A DNA stretch of 64,000 nucleotides from Maricaulis sp048270265. Lineage in GTDB: Bacteria; Pseudomonadota; Alphaproteobacteria; Caulobacterales; Maricaulaceae. A program made the position numbers and the translations under genes. Within the stretch, counting starts at the first letter, position 1, and each line of letters starts with the position of its first letter. Positions 50,801 to 59,416 of this stretch are shown here, in pieces. A model generated the notes under the pieces. The model was not told the DNA's origin. It did no database searches and saw nothing but the letters and a program-made list of their open reading frames with translations. Location of the stretch: assembly GCF_048270265.1 (NCBI RefSeq), contig NZ_JBLWTD010000011.1, positions 37,743-101,742 on the forward strand, written 5' to 3'.

Positions 50801-51916
50801 TCAGCCGCCCAGCACGCGTTCGCGCTGCGCCATATAGGGCATTTCGGAGATCCGGTCCCAGCTGCGCATCGAATTGCGGGTCGCCAGATAGCTGTCATAG
50901 ACCCGCCGGGTCATGGCATCGCTATTGCCGGTATCGGCCACGACCTGTTCGGAAATCGCGCCGATCCGGTTCCAGACCTCGTGGCTGAAGGAGCGCAATT
51001 GCACGCCGTGCTGATTGATCAGCACGTCCAGCGCGAGGGCGTTCTGGTACTGGTATTCGGCCAGACTCTGATTGTTCGCGGCCCAGCAGGCCTGCTGGAG
51101 GATCGCCTTGTGGTCGCTGTCGAGCCCGTTCCAGACATCGAGATTGATGCCGACGGCCAGGCTGGAGCCCGGCTCATGGAAGCCCGGCCCGTAATAATAG
51201 GGCGCTTCGCGGTAAAAGCCGAAGGCGAGGTCATTCCAGGGGCCGACCCATTCGGTCGCGTCGATCGTGCCGTTCTGCAGCGCCGGATAGATCTCGCCGC
51301 CCGACAGGGTGACCGCCGCCGCGCCCAGTTCGCGCAGCACCGAGCCACCCAGGCCCGGCATGCGCATGCGCAGGCCGCGGAAGTCTTCCAGCGTATTGAT
51401 CTCGCGCTTGAACCAGCCAGCCATCTGATGACCGGAATTGCCGGCCTGGAAAGGCTTGATGTTGAACTGGGCGGAAAGCTCGTCCCACAGGGCCTGGCCA
51501 CCGCCGAATTCGACCCAGCCCATGATTTCCGTGGCCGTCATGCCCATCGGTACGGCGGTGAAGAAATTGAAGGCCTGGGACTTGCCCTGCCAGTAATATT
51601 CGGCGCCATGATACATGTCGGCCGTGCCTTCGGAAACGGCATCGAAGGCCTCAAACGCGCTGACCAGCTCGCCCGCGGCGTAGACGCGCACGTCCAGCGT
51701 GCCGCCCGAGGCGGCATTGGCGAAGGCAGCGACATTATTGGCGGCGGTGCCGAGGCCGGGGAAATTGGCGGGCCAGGTCGTGACCATGCGCAATTGCTTG
51801 ACGCCGCGATTGATGGCGGGCGAGGCCGGTCCGGCTGGCTGGGTGCTGTCGCCGCAAGCTGTCGCCACCGTGGCGGCCGCGATGCTGGCACCGCTGAGAA
51901 ATGTGCGTCTGTCCAT
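50801..51916 (-). CDS. TRAP transporter solute-binding protein (DctP-like)
   Basis: 371 residues. The first 25 are a twin-arginine-type signal (MDRRTFLSGASIAAATVATA) followed by Cys21 in a lipobox-like context, so it may be a Tat-exported lipoprotein. The mature part follows DctP with TakP-like blocks: TTWPANFPG, GELVSAFEAFDAVSEGTADMY, GLRMRMPGLGGSVLRELGAA, and GTIDATEWVGPWND (carboxylate-binding region). TakP relatives bind 2-oxo acids, so a 2-oxo-acid-like substrate is a plausible inference. GGGGGAG precedes the ATG. The gene starts 22 bases after bpt. Confidence 0.88.
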   Translation of the reverse strand: MDRRTFLSGASIAAATVATACGDSTQPAGPASPAINRGVKQLRMVTTWPANFPGLGTAANNVAAFANAASGGTLDVRVYAAGELVSAFEAFDAVSEGTADMYHGAEYYWQGKSQAFNFFTAVPMGMTATEIMGWVEFGGGQALWDELSAQFNIKPFQAGNSGHQMAGWFKREINTLEDFRGLRMRMPGLGGSVLRELGAAAVTLSGGEIYPALQNGTIDATEWVGPWNDLAFGFYREAPYYYGPGFHEPGSSLAVGINLDVWNGLDSDHKAILQQACWAANNQSLAEYQYQNALALDVLINQHGVQLRSFSHEVWNRIGAISEQVVADTGNSDAMTRRVYDSYLATRNSMRSWDRISEMPYMAQRERVLGG

Positions 51917-51938
51917 GCTTGTCTCCCCCAAGAGCGCG

Positions 51939-52709
51939 TCAGTCGTGGTGTGGATCGTTGTCCGGACTGTCTTCATCCTCATATTCCAGTTCGGCCTGCA
52001 GCTTCCACCCCGCGGGGGTGAGAACTTGCAGCGGCTGGAACTGTTCCTTGTAGGCCATTTTGCGGCTGCCGCGTACCCAATAGCCCAGATAGACAAAGGG
52101 CAGGCCGGCCAGCTCGGCCTGGCGGACCGCATCGAGGATCATGTAGGCGCCGAGGCTGCGGCGTTCCGCTTCCGGATCGTAGAAACTGTAGATCATTGAC
52201 AGCCCGTCGCGCAGGCGGTCGGTCAGCACGGCCGCGACCAGATCGCCCTCGGTGTCACGGTATTCGGTGACATGGGTGCGCTGGGCGCCATCCTCGACCA
52301 TCATCACGTATTCGCCGAAGGACATCCCCGCCATGTCGCCGTCATAATGGCGGCTGTCGAGATAGCGATCGAGCAATTCATATTGCTCCAGCGTCGCCGC
52401 GACAGCGTCGGTGGAGACGCGTAAATCCGCATTCCGGTTGAGGATTTTGCGCCAGCGGCGTTTCCACTCGAAATTCGCCAGATCGATCCGCGAGGAGCGG
52501 CAGGCATCGCATTGCTCGCAGGCCGGCCGGTAAAGCACCGCCTGGCTGCGCCGAAACCCGGCATGGGTCAGCGCGTCGTTCAGGGCTGGGCCTTCACCCG
52601 GTTCGAGGCGCGTGAAGACCTTGCGCTCCATACGGCCCGGCAAATAGGGGCAGGGCGCGGACGCCGTCAGGAAGAAGGGAATCTGCTGGGTGGCAAACGG
52701 GTGGGTCAC
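51939..52709 (-). CDS. bpt: Aspartate/glutamate leucyl- or arginyl-transferase (Bpt/Ate)
   Basis: 256 residues. It attaches an aminoacyl residue from aminoacyl-tRNA to N-terminal acidic residues of proteins, marking them for ClpAP by the N-end rule. The N-terminal part carries CPYLPGRMERKVFT and PACEQCDACRSSRIDL, and the GNAT-like C-terminal part has SMIYSFYDPEAERRSLGAYM and YLGYWVRGSRKMAYKEQFQP. This matches bacterial Bpt. Leucyl rather than arginyl transfer is known for Bpt and is not visible here. The short gap to dctP suggests cotranscription with the TRAP operon, an unusual neighbour. Confidence 0.92.
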   Translation of the reverse strand: MTHPFATQQIPFFLTASAPCPYLPGRMERKVFTRLEPGEGPALNDALTHAGFRRSQAVLYRPACEQCDACRSSRIDLANFEWKRRWRKILNRNADLRVSTDAVAATLEQYELLDRYLDSRHYDGDMAGMSFGEYVMMVEDGAQRTHVTEYRDTEGDLVAAVLTDRLRDGLSMIYSFYDPEAERRSLGAYMILDAVRQAELAGLPFVYLGYWVRGSRKMAYKEQFQPLQVLTPAGWKLQAELEYEDEDSPDNDPHHD

Positions 52710-52751
52710 GTTCTCGCCTTGCGTTGTTTCGGCTTGCTTACCGGCACGCGC

Positions 52752-54593
52752 TCAAGCCCCACCGAACGCGTAATGTACGGCAATATAGGCCGTATACCCG
52801 GCCCAGAACAAGATGATTAGTGGCGTGCCGGCCCGCAGATAGTCCACGAAGCGGTAGTGTCCGGGCCCCATCACCAGAAGATTGGTCTGATACCCGATCG
52901 GTGTGGCGAATGATGTGTTGGCCGCAAGCAGGACCGTCATCGCGAACAGGGTCGGGTCCAGTCCCATCTGGTTGGCCGCGCCGATGGCGATCGGCGTGAA
53001 CAGGATGGCGGTGGCGCTGTTGGACAGGACATTGGTGAGCACCGCGACCAGGATGAAGAGCGCGGACATCAACACAACCGGGCCGAAGGGCGCGAAGATC
53101 GAGACCACGCCAAGGGCCAGCAGATCCGCTGCGCCGGTGACCTGCATCGCCGTTCCCAGGGCGATTGCGGATCCGATCAGCAGGTAGACCCGCATGTCCA
53201 CGGCTCGCGCCGCCTGGCGCGTATTGAGACAGCCCCCGGCAATCATCGCGACGGCTCCGAGAAAAGAGGCGACGGCGATCGGCATGGCGCCCGTCGCCGC
53301 GAACAGCACGACGCCGCCGAAAATGACGCGCGCAATATTGGCCCGGCGCGGATCGGCCAGGGCGGTCGAGGACCATTCCATCAGCAGGAGGTCACGGTCG
53401 GCCCGCATTGAGCGCATGGCGTTTGACGTGCCGAACAAGAGCAGGGTGTCACCGGCCTCGAGCCGGATCTCGCCCATGCGCGAGCGGATCATGCGGCTGC
53501 GGCGCTGGATGCCCAGCACGACGCAGCCCGTGGCATGGCGAAAGCCGATCTGGGCGATGGTGCGTCCGATCAGGCGCGAACCGGGCGCGACGACCGCTTC
53601 GGTCATTTTCAGCTGGTCACCCGGGCTCGGTTCATCACCGGGGCCCGAGGTCTGCAGCAGGCCGCGCATGAAATCGGCATTCTTTGACAGAAGGTCGGTC
53701 AGGGTCTGGCGCGTCGCGGCGACGATGACAAGGTCACCGGAGCGCAGTTCGATCTGGTCGAAAGGGGGCAGCAGGGCGTGTTCGCCGCGCTGGATCATGC
53801 GCACAGTCATGTCAGGCAGGTCGGTGAACATGCCGGCAACAGGCTTCTTGCCGGCCAGCGGGTGGTCGGCAGTGACTTCCAGCTGGGCGATGAACTGGCG
53901 TCCGCCGGCACCGGCCAGCTCTTCCTCCATGGAGGAATGATCCGGCAGCAGACGTGGCAGCACGAACATGACATAGACCACGCCGATTCCGGCGAGGAAA
54001 AGGCCAGGCGCTGTGGGCGCGAAGAAGCCGAGATGCACCCCCGAAGTGGTCATCAGGGAATCGGCGACCAGCAGATTGGTCGACGAGCCGATCAGCGTCG
54101 TCATGCCGGCGAAGATGCAGACATAGCTCAGCGGGATCATCAGCTTGGAGGCGCTCTGGTCCATCCGCTTGGCGATCGCCCCGAGAATCGGGATGAACAT
54201 CACCACGACCGGCGTGTTGTTGATGAAGGCGCTGATGATGAAGACGAAGGCGAACATGCCCAGCAGGGTCGCCTTGGGATATTGGTCGAAGGATCGCAGC
54301 AGCGCCTGGGTCGGGCCTTCCATGGCACCGGTCTGGAAAATGCCCTGGCCGACGATCAGGAGCGCCATGATGGTGATCAGGGCGGGATTGGCGAATCCGG
54401 CCAGCAGGGCGGTCACCGATGGATTGTCGGTTTCCAGCGGGAAGAGGTGAAAGAAGACCAGCAGGACTGCGACGATGGACGCGGAGACGATCTCGATCGC
54501 AAATCGTTCCCAGCAATAGAAGACGATAGCGATGCACAGGCCGCCGAGAACGGCCCACATCTGCCAATCATCTACAGATGTCATTTCCGGCAT
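52752..54593 (-). CDS. SLC13-family transporter with two RCK_C domains
   Basis: 613 residues. Two membrane halves surround a cytoplasmic pair of TrkA-C/RCK_C domains (residues about 215-400; LEVTADHPLAGKKPV, IELRSGDLVIVAA, VVAPGSRLIGRTIAQIGFR, IRLEAGDTLLLFG). The paired membrane motifs SAFINNTPVVVMFIP and NVLSNSATAILFTPIA, and SSTNLLVADSLM with SFATPIGYQTNLLV, are the SNT-like signatures of sodium/carboxylate or sulfate symporters. The RCK_C domains may sense a ligand. The substrate is not clear. The gene ends 43 bases before bpt begins, on the same strand. Confidence 0.88.
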   Translation of the reverse strand: MPEMTSVDDWQMWAVLGGLCIAIVFYCWERFAIEIVSASIVAVLLVFFHLFPLETDNPSVTALLAGFANPALITIMALLIVGQGIFQTGAMEGPTQALLRSFDQYPKATLLGMFAFVFIISAFINNTPVVVMFIPILGAIAKRMDQSASKLMIPLSYVCIFAGMTTLIGSSTNLLVADSLMTTSGVHLGFFAPTAPGLFLAGIGVVYVMFVLPRLLPDHSSMEEELAGAGGRQFIAQLEVTADHPLAGKKPVAGMFTDLPDMTVRMIQRGEHALLPPFDQIELRSGDLVIVAATRQTLTDLLSKNADFMRGLLQTSGPGDEPSPGDQLKMTEAVVAPGSRLIGRTIAQIGFRHATGCVVLGIQRRSRMIRSRMGEIRLEAGDTLLLFGTSNAMRSMRADRDLLLMEWSSTALADPRRANIARVIFGGVVLFAATGAMPIAVASFLGAVAMIAGGCLNTRQAARAVDMRVYLLIGSAIALGTAMQVTGAADLLALGVVSIFAPFGPVVLMSALFILVAVLTNVLSNSATAILFTPIAIGAANQMGLDPTLFAMTVLLAANTSFATPIGYQTNLLVMGPGHYRFVDYLRAGTPLIILFWAGYTAYIAVHYAFGGA

Positions 54594-54705
54594 ATTGGTG
54601 TTTCAGGAAGCGTCGGGCCCGATCTGGCCCGTGTGAACGCTAGCATGCGCCCCGCGGGCTTGCGAAGCCCTTTTGGTGCAACTCACCGCGCCATGGGCGC
54701 TTTGA

Positions 54706-55620
54706 TCAGAGTTCGTGACCGGCCGGCAGGATCGGTGCCTCGCGCAGCAAAACGATCGAGATGCGGCGATTGCCGGGCATATAGGGGTCGTCCGGATAAA
54801 GCGGTTCCGAGCCGGCCTTGCCGCGCACCTCATAGATCCGGTCGTCGCTGATGCCGGCTTCCTGCATTACGGCGCGGGCCGCATTGGCGCGGTCGGCCGA
54901 GAGGTTCCAGTTGGTGTAATTGCCCGATCCGGTCGGTCCGGAATCGGTATGACCGGAAATCGAGACCCGATTGGGCAGGCGCTCGGCGATGGCCGCGATG
55001 GCATTGATCAGCGTCACGGCGCGTGGATTCGGTTCCGCGGCACCGGGGGCAAACATCGGCCGGCCTTCCTGGTCGATCAGCTGGATGCGCAGGCCTTCCG
55101 GCGTGACGTCCATGATGACCTGGTTGGAGAGTTCTGCCAGCTCCGGCATCGACTGCATCGCCTGACGCAGTGACATGGCGGCGCTCTGGAACAGGGCGTC
55201 CTCGCGGCGCTGCTGCGCCTGTGCCATGGCGGACTGGGTCACTTCCGGGGCGTCCGTCGCATCAGAGGACGAGGCCGGCGTGACCTGCTCGGTGTCATTA
55301 TTGTCTTCGGGCACGCTCGGGGCCAGCCGGCGCACCATCGAGGCGTCGCCGCTACCCTGGACGCCATCCTGGCCGGGGGTCGTGCCGCCGAAGGGCTGGC
55401 CGGAACCGGAGGTCGAGGGGCTGACGCTGGCCGGGGCGAAATAATCGGCAATGCCCTGTTTTTGCTCGGGCGTGGTGGTGTTGATCAGCCACATCAACAG
55501 GAAGAAGGCCATCATCGCGGTGACGAAATCGGCGTAGGCAACCTTCCAGGCACCGCCATGGTGTCCGCCGGCAACCTTGGTGATCTTCTTGATGATGATC
55601 GGCCTGTCGTTCGCCGCCAT
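54706..55620 (-). CDS. motB: Flagellar motor protein MotB
   Basis: 304 residues. One N-terminal membrane helix preceded by a basic segment (IIIKKITKVAGG), with the proton-binding aspartate in YADFVTAMMAFF (Asp31). A Ser/Thr/Gln-rich linker (about 60-125) leads to an OmpA-like peptidoglycan-binding domain: VSISGHTDSGPTG, LSADRANAARAVM, and NRRISIVLL. It anchors the stator to the cell wall. motA is not next to it, as in several alphaproteobacteria. A perfect TTAACGTTAA palindrome lies 43 bases upstream of its start. Confidence 0.94.
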   Translation of the reverse strand: MAANDRPIIIKKITKVAGGHHGGAWKVAYADFVTAMMAFFLLMWLINTTTPEQKQGIADYFAPASVSPSTSGSGQPFGGTTPGQDGVQGSGDASMVRRLAPSVPEDNNDTEQVTPASSSDATDAPEVTQSAMAQAQQRREDALFQSAAMSLRQAMQSMPELAELSNQVIMDVTPEGLRIQLIDQEGRPMFAPGAAEPNPRAVTLINAIAAIAERLPNRVSISGHTDSGPTGSGNYTNWNLSADRANAARAVMQEAGISDDRIYEVRGKAGSEPLYPDDPYMPGNRRISIVLLREAPILPAGHEL

Positions 55621-55662
55621 GTCTACCCGCCTTGTTTAAACTCACCTGTCTCCTGTAGACCG

Positions 55663-55672
55663 TTAACGTTAA
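55663..55672. promoter_or_regulatory. TTAACGTTAA palindrome in the motB/flavin reductase divergent region
   Basis: A perfect 10-bp palindrome made of two TTAA halves in a GC-rich context, with another TTAA at 55636. TTAA half sites belong to CtrA-type control in Caulobacter relatives, but the classical spacing of seven bases is not present here. It may be a promoter element or operator; this is only a candidate. Confidence 0.3.
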
Positions 55673-55707
55673 GGCGAGGTTTCGAGCCGGTTTCCGAAGG
55701 GCAGATT

Positions 55708-56172
55708 TTGATTGATAGCCGAGCTTTCCGCGACGTCCTGGGGTGCTACCCGACCGGCGTGACCATTGTATCGACCTATGCCGGTGGCGCTGCCCTGGGC
55801 ATGACGGTGAATTCCTTTGCCTCGGTTTCGCTCGAGCCGCCGCTGGTCCTGTGGTCGATCGAGCGCAGCACGCATCGTTATGACCTGCTTCGCAATGCCC
55901 GGGACTACGCCATCAATATCCTCGCGCACGACCAGGCCCAGATGGCGGAGAAATGCGCGCACGAGGCCGATCTCGCGCTTTGCGGTGCGCAGTGCTCCGG
56001 CGATATCGCGCCGCTGATTGACGGTGCCGTGGCGCGGCTGGTCTGCCGACAGCGCGCCGTGCATGCCGGCGGCGATCACGACATCATTGTCGGCGAAGTC
56101 ATCGCCTTCGACACGCCGCGGACGGTGCCCTCGCTGGTCTTCGTGCGTGGCGGCTACGGCGAGGCCGGCTGA
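55708..56172 (+). CDS. Flavin reductase-domain protein
   Basis: 154 residues. A split-barrel FMN-binding fold of the flavin reductase group: FRDVLGCYPTGVTIVST, LGMTVNSFASVSLEPPLVLW, and DYAINILAHDQAQMAEKCA, with a late GGDHDIIVGEVIAF. Such proteins reduce free FMN/FAD with NAD(P)H for partner monooxygenases. No partner is adjacent. Reading frame and family length point to a start near 55708, where TTG follows GAAGGG at six bases; longer readings cross the motB start. Its last 19 bases overlap the convergent acylase gene. Confidence 0.85.
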   Translation: MIDSRAFRDVLGCYPTGVTIVSTYAGGAALGMTVNSFASVSLEPPLVLWSIERSTHRYDLLRNARDYAINILAHDQAQMAEKCAHEADLALCGAQCSGDIAPLIDGAVARLVCRQRAVHAGGDHDIIVGEVIAFDTPRTVPSLVFVRGGYGEAG

Positions 56173-58481
56173 AGCTGCAGCCGTTCGGCACCTTCCGGCA
56201 TCGTGTCAGGCGTCCAGTCCGTGCGGACCTGGAAATACTCGCCGCGACCCCATAATGGGGCCAGGTCGTCATAGTGACGCGACATCACATTGCCCGACTG
56301 GCCGGTGGTGATCATGAAGCGCGAATTGTCCAGATCCGACAGATCATACAGCGAGCGGTAGGATGCACCGTGCGACACGACGTAGTCGTTTCCGCGGAAG
56401 GAGAAGGGCGCGACATTGACGGTCGAGCCATCGCCGGGCACCGGCGTGGTGATGGTGAACCAGTCCTTCAGGATCGGGAAGCTGGAGAACGGCGTGTGGT
56501 CGCTGCGCGCGTAATGGACATCGCCCCAGCGCCAGGCGGTGATATCGCTGCCCTGGGCGGCGGCCGTATTGGCAATGGCGTCATCGAGCGCGGCGCCCAG
56601 CAGGTCGTGGCAGGTCTCGACATCATCGGTCAGGACATTGTCGCACCAGGCGCCGAGATCACCGGTCAGCACATCCATCATGAAGACGCGGCGATCGGCA
56701 AACCAGCGATTGAACTCGGTGCCGAGCTCATCGGCATAGACGCGCCGCTGCAGCTCCACCATCCAGGCGGAATAGATCAGCGGCTCCGGCCGGTCGACGG
56801 CCATGTCGGCGTCCCAGTCGGCGAGGAGGGCGAGTGCGTCCTGGCCGGCGGTGGTCAGTGGTTCGGCGGTGCGCAGGGTCGGCAGGATGCGCAGCGCCAT
56901 GTCGGAGACGGTATCCGTCTGCAGCGCCTGCAGGCTGTCGAGATCATGGCGCGGCTGCGCCTCGATGCCGTGATAGATGCGGCGGATGCGGCTGACGCCA
57001 TACCACTCACTCGTCAGATAATAGGGATACTCATCCGGCACGATCATGTTGTTGGCGGTGGCGATGAAGCCGCGCTCGGGATTGCGGGTGTGGGGCAGGG
57101 CATCGAAGGGGATGGTCGAGACCCACTCACCGTCGGCATTGCGTACGGGAATACGCGCCGGTGCGTAAAAACCGATATCGCCATTGGTGGCGGCAAAGAC
57201 CATATTCTGCTGCGGTGCCACGAATGAGCGCACCGCGTCGACGAAATCATCCCAGCCGCGGCCGCCGGAAATCGCCATGCCGACACCTGGCGTGGTGTCG
57301 TCGGGCTCGTCGAGCATCCACTGCAGGGCGAAGAAATCGGCGCCGTTCGGCAGCGGATAGCCGAAATGCTCCGGATCGAGCACCGGACCGGTCGCGGTTT
57401 CGCGGCGGGTGATCGTCACATCGTTGGCGAAGCGGACATGGATCGTCTCTTCGCGGCTGCCGGTGACATCGGCCTCGGTGGCCGGGTGCAGATCGCCGAC
57501 ATCGGGGCCGGTATTGGTGAAGCCCCAGGCAATGTGATCATTGCGGCCCAGCGTCACGAAAGGCGTGCCGGGCAGGGTGGCGCCGACCGTCGATCCGGCG
57601 GGCGTGGTGACGCGGGCGAGATACCAGATATCCGGCGCGCTCAGCCCCAGATGCGGGTCATTGGCCAGAATTGGCGCTCCGGTCGTGGTGCGGCTGGCGG
57701 CGACGACCCAGTTGTTGGAGCCGTCACGGCCGGGATCTTCCGGTCCGATGGCGGGTGCCGGGCTTTCGACTTCGGAGGCCGCCGGCGCTTCTGTGAGGCC
57801 GAGATCGGCCATGCTCAGCGAGCGCGGCGCATCAGCGGGATAGCGGCCGATGAATTCCTCGGTGCGCTCGGCGCCCAGCACCGCTTCCAGCGCGGCGCGG
57901 GCCGGTTCCTGGAAGGCATTGCCGAACAGGTCGAGGGCAATGGCCTTGAAGACGGTCACGGTATCGGCGGGCGACCACGGCTCGGGGGCGGTCATCAGGA
58001 TCTGGTATTCCGGCGGGGCGACATAGCCGGGTGCGGTGATGATGGAATTGACGCCGTCGCTATAGGCCTGCAGCGCATCCTGCACATCGGCGGGCAGGTT
58101 GGTGACAGATTCCTCGGCGGCCGTGGCCAGGCCCATCGTGCGGAAGAAGATGTCCGTATCGAGCGCATCGGGCCCGAGGATTTCCGCAAGCCGGCCACGA
58201 ATCGCGCGGCGGGTGATTTCCATCTGCCACATCCGGTCCTGGGCGTGGGCAGCGCCGAGGACGTAATAGGCATCATGGGCATTGGCGGTGAAGATGTGGG
58301 GCACACCATACTCGTCGCGTACGATCTCGGCCGGCGCTTCCAGTCCAGCCAGCTCAAGCGTGCCCGTGGTCTGCGGCAGCGAGGCATAGAGACGGTTGGC
58401 GAAGACGAGTGCGAACGCGATTATCGCGGCCGCAATGATACCAAGCGTGATGGTGCCATAACGCAATACGGATTTGATCAT
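56154..58481 (-). CDS. Penicillin-acylase-family hydrolase (membrane-anchored)
   Basis: 775 residues. An N-terminal hydrophobic anchor (TITLGIIAAAIIAFALVFAN) places it in the periplasm. The alpha part starts VRDEYGVPHIFTANAHDAYY. After an acidic linker, DGSNNWVVA supplies the N-terminal nucleophile Ser255 exposed by self-cleavage. LANDPHLGLSAPDIW and RNDHIAWGFTNTGPDVGDL follow. This fits the Ntn-hydrolase group that includes penicillin G acylase and acyl-homoserine-lactone acylases such as PvdQ/QuiP. The true amide substrate cannot be read. ATG 58481 follows GGGGAG at nine bases. Confidence 0.88.
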   Translation of the reverse strand: MIKSVLRYGTITLGIIAAAIIAFALVFANRLYASLPQTTGTLELAGLEAPAEIVRDEYGVPHIFTANAHDAYYVLGAAHAQDRMWQMEITRRAIRGRLAEILGPDALDTDIFFRTMGLATAAEESVTNLPADVQDALQAYSDGVNSIITAPGYVAPPEYQILMTAPEPWSPADTVTVFKAIALDLFGNAFQEPARAALEAVLGAERTEEFIGRYPADAPRSLSMADLGLTEAPAASEVESPAPAIGPEDPGRDGSNNWVVAASRTTTGAPILANDPHLGLSAPDIWYLARVTTPAGSTVGATLPGTPFVTLGRNDHIAWGFTNTGPDVGDLHPATEADVTGSREETIHVRFANDVTITRRETATGPVLDPEHFGYPLPNGADFFALQWMLDEPDDTTPGVGMAISGGRGWDDFVDAVRSFVAPQQNMVFAATNGDIGFYAPARIPVRNADGEWVSTIPFDALPHTRNPERGFIATANNMIVPDEYPYYLTSEWYGVSRIRRIYHGIEAQPRHDLDSLQALQTDTVSDMALRILPTLRTAEPLTTAGQDALALLADWDADMAVDRPEPLIYSAWMVELQRRVYADELGTEFNRWFADRRVFMMDVLTGDLGAWCDNVLTDDVETCHDLLGAALDDAIANTAAAQGSDITAWRWGDVHYARSDHTPFSSFPILKDWFTITTPVPGDGSTVNVAPFSFRGNDYVVSHGASYRSLYDLSDLDNSRFMITTGQSGNVMSRHYDDLAPLWGRGEYFQVRTDWTPDTMPEGAERLQLQPASP

Positions 58482-58542
58482 GATGACTTGCTCCCCTGTG
58501 CGCGGGAGACTAGCAAGGGGCAAATCGAATTGGGAGTGATTA

Positions 58543-59412
58543 ATGGCACGGTGCGCATTTCTGGGTCTTGGCGTGATGGGCTTCCCGATGGCGGGCCATC
58601 TGGTGAAGGCGGATCATGAGGTCACAGTCTGGAACCGGACCGCGGCGAAATCCGCTGACTGGGCGCGCCGCCATGGCGGCAAGGCGGCCGAGACGCCGCA
58701 GCAGGCGGTCGCCGACGCCGATTTCGTTTTCTTCTGCCTGGGCGATGATCCCGATGTGCGGGCGGTGGCCAACCAGGTGATCCCGGCCATGAAGCGCGGC
58801 GCCATCCTGGTCGACCACACCACGGCCTCTGCCGAACTGGCGCGCGAACTCGATGCCGAGGCGCGCAGCGCCGGGATCGGCTTTGTCGATGCGCCGGTCT
58901 CCGGTGGCCAGGCCGGGGCCGAGAATGGCCAGCTGACCATCATGTGTGGTGGCAGCGAGGCCGACTTCGCCGCGGCCGAGCCGGTGATGGATGCCTATGC
59001 CAAGGCGTCGTCCCTGATCGGTCCGGCCGGTTCGGGTCAGCTGGCCAAGATGGTCAACCAGATCTGCATTGCCGGTGTTGTCCAGGGGCTGTCGGAAGGC
59101 CTCAATTTCGCCAAGCGGGCCGGGCTCGATCCGGCCAAGGTCATGGGGGCGATCTCCAAGGGGGCGGCCCAGTCCTGGCAGATGGAAAATCGCTGGGAAA
59201 CCATGGTTGCGGGCAAGTTTGACTACGGTTTCGCCGTAGACTGGATGCGCAAGGATCTGCGCATCACGCTCGAGGAGGCCGGACGCAATGGCGCCGAATT
59301 GCCGGTGGCGAAACTGGTCGATGATTTCTATGCCGAAATCCAGGACGCCGGCGGCAGCCGCTGGGACACGTCGAGCCTGATCTTCCGCCTCGATTTCCCC
59401 GGGAAGGGCTGA
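58543..59412 (+). CDS. Beta-hydroxyacid dehydrogenase (3-hydroxyisobutyrate dehydrogenase family)
   Basis: 289 residues. Rossmann start CAFLGLGVMGFPMAGHL with the asparagine-rich NRT segment, the substrate-binding VDAPVSGGQAGAENGQL, and the catalytic lysine in KMVNQICIAG. It oxidises 3-hydroxy acids (3-hydroxyisobutyrate, tartronate or glyoxylate relatives) with NAD(P). GGGAG lies six bases before the ATG. It is four bases from the DUF389 gene in the same direction, so it probably starts a longer operon. The exact substrate is uncertain. Confidence 0.88.
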   Translation: MARCAFLGLGVMGFPMAGHLVKADHEVTVWNRTAAKSADWARRHGGKAAETPQQAVADADFVFFCLGDDPDVRAVANQVIPAMKRGAILVDHTTASAELARELDAEARSAGIGFVDAPVSGGQAGAENGQLTIMCGGSEADFAAAEPVMDAYAKASSLIGPAGSGQLAKMVNQICIAGVVQGLSEGLNFAKRAGLDPAKVMGAISKGAAQSWQMENRWETMVAGKFDYGFAVDWMRKDLRITLEEAGRNGAELPVAKLVDDFYAEIQDAGGSRWDTSSLIFRLDFPGKG

Positions 59413-59416
59413 AACC

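Noticed and set aside
57366..58619. A 417-codon plus-strand frame opposite the penicillin-acylase-family gene
   Set aside because: Composition is Gly/Arg-rich typical of shadow frames, and it covers the true acylase start and its ribosome binding site.
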